DNA of 64,000 bases from Dyadobacter chenwenxiniae (lineage in GTDB: Bacteria > Bacteroidota > Bacteroidia > Cytophagales > Spirosomataceae), in assembly GCF_022869785.1 (NCBI RefSeq), contig NZ_CP094997.1:3162001-3226000 (forward strand), written 5' to 3'. The notes beneath the pieces are model-generated. The model made no database searches and was not told where the DNA came from. It was given only the letters and a program-made list of their open reading frames with translations. Positions 59,153 through 64,000 of the stretch are shown here, piece after piece (the stretch's first letter is position 1; every line of letters begins with the position of its first letter). Made by a program: the position numbers and the translations under genes.

Positions 59153-59890
59153 ATGAAAAAAATCGTTGACTACGTCCTGAGTGCTATTTACCTGATTCAT
59201 TTTGGCTTAACCCTGCTCCTATTCCACGTTTTTCAGGTTATTGCTTTTAATGTTTTTGGTAAAAAAGTACACAAAGCTGTTGTCGACTATCTGAACTTCT
59301 TTCTCACTTACGGATTGTATCTCACCGGCGCCCGCATTACACTCGAAAACCGTACCAAGCTACCCGATAACCGCCCCATAATTTTTGTGGCCAATCATCA
59401 AAGCACATTCGACATTCCGGCCGTCATCTGGTTTCTCAGAAAATATCACCCGCGATTCGTTTCCAAAATAGAACTCTCAAAAGGCGTTCCAAGCATTTCT
59501 TACAACCTGCGTAAAAGCGGCGCAGCCTTAATTAACAGAAAAGATGGCAAACAGGCCGTTACTGAAATTGCGAGACTTGGGAAATTAATCCATGAAGAAA
59601 GGACGTCTGCGATCATTTTCCCCGAAGGCACGCGCACAGCGAGCGGCGTGATGAAACCATTCGTTCCGGGTGGCGTAGCAACCTTGCTGAAACGCGCGCC
59701 GGACGCGCTGATCGTCCCGGTTGCGATCAATGGCACAGGTAAATTTAACCCCAAAGGAATTTTCCCGCTCAGATCATTTTCTCATCTTTCCTGGACCGTA
59801 CTTGCGGGCATCGAACCAGCCGGAAGAAAGGCCGAAGAAATTCTTGCCGAAGCGCAGGAAGCCATACAAAATTCCATATCCGGCAGATAA
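59153..59890 (+). CDS. plsC: 1-acyl-sn-glycerol-3-phosphate acyltransferase
   Basis: 245 residues. An N-terminal membrane segment precedes the acyltransferase core: NHQSTFD with the HX4D pair His82/Asp87, 'FVSKIELSKGVPSISYNLRK', FPEGTR at 156-161 and 'VPVAINGTGKF'. It transfers an acyl chain to lysophosphatidate at the inner membrane. It is divergent from the desaturase gene with a 142-bp spacer. Confidence 0.93.
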   Translation: MKKIVDYVLSAIYLIHFGLTLLLFHVFQVIAFNVFGKKVHKAVVDYLNFFLTYGLYLTGARITLENRTKLPDNRPIIFVANHQSTFDIPAVIWFLRKYHPRFVSKIELSKGVPSISYNLRKSGAALINRKDGKQAVTEIARLGKLIHEERTSAIIFPEGTRTASGVMKPFVPGGVATLLKRAPDALIVPVAINGTGKFNPKGIFPLRSFSHLSWTVLAGIEPAGRKAEEILAEAQEAIQNSISGR

Positions 59891-60020
59891 GCGCCTCAAA
59901 ATCAAATCATCCTGTGAAGCGTTTAAATGGCTGTTTTTGGCTTAACAATCATTAACAAGCGCATTTTAAACCTATGTCTCCGGCGGCCCTCTAACCCATG
60001 AACTTTAAAATTTATTGGTT

Positions 60021-60431
60021 ATGAAAAAGATATTTTTTGCCGCAATGCTCGCACTAGGGTTCACAAGCGCATTCGCACAATACGGCGCTACGCCACACTC
60101 AGAACGCGGTGACCGTCGCCACGATGATTACCGCCATAACGAATATCGTGAAAGAGGCGGATCGGAAATCAATTACTTACAGCGCGAAGCCCGCCAGCAG
60201 ATTGCCACTGGAATCAATCGGGGAACGCTTTCTCGCCGTGAGGCCAATGCTTTGATGGATAGATATGAGCGCATCGAAGCCCGAGAAAGAGATTACAGCC
60301 ATCGCGGAAGGTTGTCACCGCGGGAAACCCGGATCCTACGGGAAGACCTGCGAAGATTAATGGCGGACACACGCAGAATGAGTGATCGCAGAGGCGATGG
60401 CTGGGCCCGCGATAACAGAGGCAGATATTAA
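60021..60431 (+). CDS. Secreted Arg-rich protein of unknown function
   Basis: 136 residues from ATG 60021, which gives a signal peptide (MKKIFFAAMLALGFTSAFAQ). The mature part is strongly charged, with Arg/Glu/Asp/Tyr repeats ('HSERGDRRHDDYRHNEYRER') and predicted helices ('REARQQIATGINRGTLSRRE', 'ETRILREDLRRLMADTRRMS'). It recalls small periplasmic helical-hairpin proteins in Bacteroidota, but I cannot name a family. It is monocistronic, with a terminator downstream. Confidence 0.75.
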   Translation: MKKIFFAAMLALGFTSAFAQYGATPHSERGDRRHDDYRHNEYRERGGSEINYLQREARQQIATGINRGTLSRREANALMDRYERIEARERDYSHRGRLSPRETRILREDLRRLMADTRRMSDRRGDGWARDNRGRY

Positions 60432-60468
60432 GTTTTAAATGGCAGTTGAAGGTTTAGGGTAATTTGGA

Positions 60469-60500
60469 AACCATCCGGTCGCTTGACCGGATGGTTTTTT
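60469..60500. terminator. Terminator between convergent genes
   Basis: Arms AACCATCCGGTC (60469-60480) and GACCGGATGGTT (60485-60496), four-base loop, then TTTT. It touches the stop codon of the leftward acetyltransferase gene. Confidence 0.88.
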
Positions 60501-60954
60501 ATTGGTCATTTTTAAAATAACGGACGAGCTTAACGTGCGATTTCTCAAACCCTTCGCGCTGATAAAAGCGGTGCGCCTGCTCCCGGACATTGCGCGAAGT
60601 AACTTCCATTTGAATAGACCCTTTTGATTTTGCAAAGTCGGTTACGTGCTGCATCAGTGCTTTCCCAACCTGCTGAGAACGATATTCCGGCTCGACATAC
60701 ATTTCCTGGATTTCTGAAACCAATGCCGCGTGGTGTAAAAGCGGCTGAATGTGGCAGCTCACCATCCCCACCGGCTTACCGTTCAGTTCTGCAATGAAGT
60801 AACCTATATTAGGATTTTTTATATTTATATCAAAAGCGAAATCAAAACCCGCGACATCCATGACCATGTTTTCCAGACGGCATATCATGTCATAAACGAT
60901 AGTTTTGTCGGATTCGCCAGCTTGCCTGATCGTTATTCTTTGGGTTTCCATCAT
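60499..60954 (-). CDS. GNAT N-acetyltransferase, PhnO-like
   Basis: 151 residues. It resembles the aminoalkylphosphonate acetyltransferase PhnO over its whole length: 'DMICRLENMVMD' at the start, 'NPNIGYFIAELNGKPVGMVS', 'HIQPLLHHAALVSEIQEMYV', the acetyl-CoA loop 'RSQQVGKALMQ' and the ending 'EQAHRFYQREGFEKSHVKLV'. PhnO acetylates aminoalkylphosphonates; no phn genes are nearby, so the substrate is open. It starts 6 nt after the acyl-CoA dehydrogenase stop, so the two are co-transcribed. Confidence 0.87.
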   Translation of the reverse strand: MMETQRITIRQAGESDKTIVYDMICRLENMVMDVAGFDFAFDINIKNPNIGYFIAELNGKPVGMVSCHIQPLLHHAALVSEIQEMYVEPEYRSQQVGKALMQHVTDFAKSKGSIQMEVTSRNVREQAHRFYQREGFEKSHVKLVRYFKNDQ

Positions 60955-60960
60955 ATTTAC

Positions 60961-62319
60961 TTAAACAAAAGCACTTTCACCTGTAATGGCCCGTCCCACG
61001 ATCAGTGAATTAATTTCTTTGGTCCCTTCATAAGAGTAAATAGCCTCCGCGTCCGCGACAAATCGGGCAATATCGTATTCCAACAAAATTCCATTTCCTC
61101 CAAATAGCTCACGGGCGTGATCTACGATCGAGCGCATTCGTAATGTGCTGAACACTTTTGCGAGTGACGCGTGTTCGTCGGTGAGCACGCCGCCGTCCTG
61201 TAATTGGGAAAGCCGGTAAACCAATGTTTGCATAGCCGTAAGGTCGCCCAGCATGGTTACCAAAAGATCCTGAACAAGCTGAAATCCGGCAATCGGACGT
61301 CCGAACTGCTTTCTTTCCAAAGTGTATTTCAAAGCAAGCTCATAGGCACCCCGACCACAACCGACAGCCTGCCACGCAACTCCTGCCCGCGTCATACGCA
61401 ATACATTGGCCGTATCTTTAAAAGAATTTGCATTTTGAAGCCTGTCTGTTTCCGGCACCCGACAATCTGTCAATGTAATCAGTGCATTTTGAACGGTCCG
61501 CAGCGCCATTTTATCCTGCATTTTTTCAGCCACAAAACCAGGGTTCTCTTTCCGCACAATGAATCCTTTAACCTGATTGTCAGCTAAATCCCTCGCCCAA
61601 ATTATCGTAATATCAGAAAACGTAGCATTACCAATCCACTTTTTCTGACCATTGATAACCCATTCATCCCCTTTGCGTTCGCAAGTGGTTGTAAGCCCGC
61701 CAGCTACGCCGGAACCCACCTCCGGTTCTGTTAACCCGAAAGCGCCAATGAGCTCCATCCTTTGCATAACAGGCAGCCAATGCCGCTTTTGTTCCTCAGA
61801 ACCGCACAAATAAATCGATCCCATGGCCAGCCCGCTATGCACGCCGAAAAAGGTCGAAATGGAGGAATCCACCCGTGCCATTTCCATGGCTACAAAGCCT
61901 TCCAGCAATGCAGACTTCCCTCCACAGCCGTAACCTTTGTATGTAAGTCCGCATATGTTCAGCTTGGCCATCAAAGGAATGATATGCATGGGAAATTGTG
62001 CTTTATTCCAATACTCATTGGCGATTGGTCGGATTTCAGTTTCCATGAAATCGCGTACTTTCAGCTGAATTTCGCGGTCTTCCCCGGTTAATGTTGCACT
62101 GAGTTCATAAAAATCGCCATTCACAACCGGGGGCGCCTTCTTTTTCCCCGATCCCGCTTCCATGAATTTCAGCATTTTCCCCAGATCTTCTTCACTCATT
62201 TTTGAAACCACACCCATCATTCTATTGAGGTCAACCTTTTTAGAAAGTTTGCCCAACGCATCGAGATCAATGTTTTTGAGTAATGTTCGTATTTCTGAAA
62301 ATGATTCGAGAAAACCCAT
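60961..62319 (-). CDS. Acyl-CoA dehydrogenase (glutaryl-CoA-dehydrogenase-like)
   Basis: 452 residues, about 60 longer than usual because of an N-terminal extension with charged helices and an 'SGKKKAPP' linker before the dehydrogenase domain. Domain motifs are 'GAFGLTEPEVGSGVAGGLTT', 'WVINGQKKWIGNATFSDITI', 'ERKQFGRPIAGFQLVQDLLV' and the closing 'YSYEGTKEINSLIVGRAITG', which contains the catalytic Glu in the position typical of glutaryl-CoA and related dehydrogenases. It is an FAD enzyme of fatty-acid or amino-acid breakdown. It is followed 6 nt later by the PhnO-like gene. Confidence 0.9.
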   Translation of the reverse strand: MGFLESFSEIRTLLKNIDLDALGKLSKKVDLNRMMGVVSKMSEEDLGKMLKFMEAGSGKKKAPPVVNGDFYELSATLTGEDREIQLKVRDFMETEIRPIANEYWNKAQFPMHIIPLMAKLNICGLTYKGYGCGGKSALLEGFVAMEMARVDSSISTFFGVHSGLAMGSIYLCGSEEQKRHWLPVMQRMELIGAFGLTEPEVGSGVAGGLTTTCERKGDEWVINGQKKWIGNATFSDITIIWARDLADNQVKGFIVRKENPGFVAEKMQDKMALRTVQNALITLTDCRVPETDRLQNANSFKDTANVLRMTRAGVAWQAVGCGRGAYELALKYTLERKQFGRPIAGFQLVQDLLVTMLGDLTAMQTLVYRLSQLQDGGVLTDEHASLAKVFSTLRMRSIVDHARELFGGNGILLEYDIARFVADAEAIYSYEGTKEINSLIVGRAITGESAFV

Positions 62320-62497
62320 AATGGTGATTTTTGGTTGATTGCAGTTTAGCTTATTAATAAAGTCCCTTTGCTTCCGAATCTATTCCACTGCAAAGAAATC
62401 GTTTAAAGCCGGTCAAAGTGTAGAATTTAATAGGCATTAGAAACGTATACGCTTTGGGAACGAAAATTGAGCATTGATTGGAAAAAATCACACAAAC

Positions 62498-62710
62498 ATG
62501 GCTACGCAATCAAAAAAAGAAAATGTAGAAGGCGGCTCACCCACACACGGTGGCCCAAAAGGCATCGAAAAACAAAAAGATGACAGCGCGAAACCTTCGA
62601 AAACACTTTCCAAAGAAGCAGCGAAAGAGTCTGAGGACGAAAATATGACAGGTCAAAAAGGCTATAACGAAACGCCTCCGACCGTGCCCGTCAAATCAAC
62701 CAAACAGTAA
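62498..62710 (+). CDS. Small hydrophilic protein of unknown function
   Basis: 70 residues from ATG 62498 (MATQSKKENVEGGSPTHGGP); a TTG at 62474 is ignored. Lys, Glu, Ser, Pro and Gly dominate and no hydrophobic core is visible, so it is probably disordered, like many stress-related small proteins in this group. No family recognised. It ends 4 nt before the convergent GH9 gene. Confidence 0.6.
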   Translation: MATQSKKENVEGGSPTHGGPKGIEKQKDDSAKPSKTLSKEAAKESEDENMTGQKGYNETPPTVPVKSTKQ

Positions 62711-62714
62711 GCGG

Positions 62715-64000
62715 TTATTTCATCTCCGACAATGCTTCCAATGCTGCTGACAAGTAAACCATAGGCGCATTCCAATTGATCGCAATCTCGTTCGAGGCAT
62801 AAGAACAGTCATCGTCCGTGAAAGACTCGTCCGCAAATTTGCTCGTGTAAGTCGTGCATTTGTCTTGTTGAGCAGGATTGGGGCCGCCGGATAACAGTCC
62901 GGGAACGGGGTCTGCAATACCATCGGCAACGGACGGCCGATGGTGCGGATGCATCACGCGTTTCGAGCCAAATCCCGTCAGGAAGCAGTAACCGGTTGCA
63001 TTTCTGCCCAGCAAATAGTCCAGATTCCCCTGCGCTGCCTGCGTATACCGGGGGTTTTTCGTAAGTTTAAAAGCGTAAAGTAACGCGATGCCCTGGTTGG
63101 CAGCCACGGAGCTGCTTCCCCATGAATAATCCTTCGCTGTTTTGCCCATTACGGTATGATATGGCTGTTTTTCAAGATCCGTCAATAGGTTATCGGCGAA
63201 AGATATAATATTCTTTTCCAGGCTCTTGGTCAATGCAGGATCTGCCTTAATTTCTTCTGCAAACCGGATCAACGTGTAATAACCTAAGGTTCTTACTTGA
63301 CTCCATGTAGGCAAAGGCATCGCTTGACCGGCCTGGAAGTCTATATCTTTCAGATAATCCGGCTTCTTCGTCAACGCGTACATTTCGGCCGCTGCCCAAA
63401 CCCATTCGTCCTTTACATCCCGGTCTCCATATGCGCCTGTTACTACATCAGGATCAAACTTTTTATTCATTTCATCTTGGTTGTAAAGCACCGCAGGATT
63501 CTTCTTCGCCCACTCCCAACCCTTTACTGCTGCCGTGACGCAGGAATCCGAAAGTCCGGGAAATTTATTCTCAAAATTCTTAAAAATACGCGCCGACTGC
63601 GCCATCACTGCAACAAAGTCTAATGTGGCAGCAGTGCCTTTCTGAACTACATAACGTGGATTTTTAGCAGCATCCGGCATGACCATTCCGTCAAATCGCG
63701 GATTGGTTAATTTATGATAAACGCCGCCGTCGGCCGGATCCTGCATGGTAAGCATCCAGCGCAAGTTCCAAAGCGCTTCGTCCAGCACATCGGGAACGCC
63801 GTTGTTGCTTTCCGGGATGTTGGTCATAAAATTTTCACAAAACGACGGATAATCCTCATACAACGACAGCAGCGTGCCCATTGTAATACCGGAATTGACA
63901 ATGTATTTATTATAATCGCCCGCGTCATACCAACCTTTGGATGAGCTGATCACTGCGTTTTCAGGTCGCGATTCAGAGACCGCGGATGCGTGGATCAGCA
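62715..64000 (-). CDS. Glycoside hydrolase family 9 endoglucanase, 5' part cut by the window end
   Basis: The frame is open to base 64000, so the N-terminus (signal peptide and probably an Ig-like domain) is missing; 427 codons plus stop are visible. GH9 catalytic motifs are present: 'KGWYDAGDYNKYIVNSG' with the two base Asp residues, 'VMHPHHRPS' for substrate binding and 'YASNEIAINWNAPMVYLSAA' with the proton-donor Glu. The body has the (alpha/alpha)6-barrel helices. It cleaves beta-1,4-glucan; secretion is expected. A start at 63953 would be internal and is not the true start. Confidence 0.93.
   Translation of the reverse strand, partial: LIHASAVSESRPENAVISSSKGWYDAGDYNKYIVNSGITMGTLLSLYEDYPSFCENFMTNIPESNNGVPDVLDEALWNLRWMLTMQDPADGGVYHKLTNPRFDGMVMPDAAKNPRYVVQKGTAATLDFVAVMAQSARIFKNFENKFPGLSDSCVTAAVKGWEWAKKNPAVLYNQDEMNKKFDPDVVTGAYGDRDVKDEWVWAAAEMYALTKKPDYLKDIDFQAGQAMPLPTWSQVRTLGYYTLIRFAEEIKADPALTKSLEKNIISFADNLLTDLEKQPYHTVMGKTAKDYSWGSSSVAANQGIALLYAFKLTKNPRYTQAAQGNLDYLLGRNATGYCFLTGFGSKRVMHPHHRPSVADGIADPVPGLLSGGPNPAQQDKCTTYTSKFADESFTDDDCSYASNEIAINWNAPMVYLSAALEALSEMK

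Overview
The window looks like chromosomal DNA of a free-living, polysaccharide-degrading member of the Bacteroidota, most like Cytophagales of the Dyadobacter/Spirosomataceae type. The sequence basis is a SusC/SusD pair, a type IX secretion C-terminal domain protein, MacB/FtsX-type permeases with the N-terminal 'NYFKIAWRNL' signature, many SPI and SPII signal peptides, and a promoter matching the Bacteroidota TTTG/TAnnTTTG pattern. The taxonomic placement is inference. I saw no rRNA, tRNA, CRISPR array, prophage or intact transposase.

Layout. 1-14.4 kb holds mixed housekeeping and accessory genes: a cut-off permease, lipoproteins, a porin-like barrel, VOC and DUF2911 proteins, an NmrA-like gene broken by one in-frame stop, an esterase, DUF72, an MpaB-like oxygenase, a response regulator, a full-length FtsX-type permease and an ankyrin protein. 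14.5-18.3 kb is a candidate 3-keto-glycoside module (DUF1080 protein, gluconate-dehydrogenase-subunit-3-like protein, GMC oxidoreductase). 18.3-20.3 kb is a DeoR regulator divergent from an MFS transporter, with a perfect 34-bp palindrome between them. 20.3-31.6 kb carries a D15-type barrel, an uncharacterised glycoside-hydrolase-like protein, a DKNYY protein, a truncated haemoglobin and a leftward sugar-use cluster (esterase/SMP-30 fusion, DUF1624 membrane protein, ROK kinase, FucP-like symporter, esterase). 32.0-36.2 kb is a tesA/ybbA/ybbP-like block.

The centrepiece is 36.3-53.7 kb: a SusC/SusD outer-membrane uptake pair, a LacI regulator and a complete myo-inositol catabolic operon in the order iolB-iolC-iolA-iolG-(Na+ symporter)-iolJ-iolD-iolE. 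Inositol would be oxidised by IolG, dehydrated by IolE, ring-opened by IolD, isomerised by IolB, phosphorylated by IolC, cleaved by IolJ, and the malonate semialdehyde converted to acetyl-CoA by IolA. The same operator (TTTCAAACGTTTGCAT) occurs twice upstream of susC and once between lacI and iolB, where it overlaps a good -33 element. The sites therefore tie the SusCD pair to the inositol regulon.

Two toxin-antitoxin modules lie inside or beside this region (HigB/HigA at 41.5-42.2 kb, DUF5615/DUF433 at 53.7-54.1 kb). In both the antitoxin is intact and the toxin is broken.

The last 10 kb has an S41 protease, a type IX-secreted protein, an acyl-ACP desaturase divergent from a PlsC acyltransferase, a PhnO-like acetyltransferase next to an acyl-CoA dehydrogenase, and a GH9 endoglucanase cut by the window end.

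Three kinds of non-coding repeat stand out: period-7 arrays in three inositol-operon spacers, a 33-nt covarying hairpin found three times directly after stop codons, and a tandem array of about 24 nt at a convergent gene junction.
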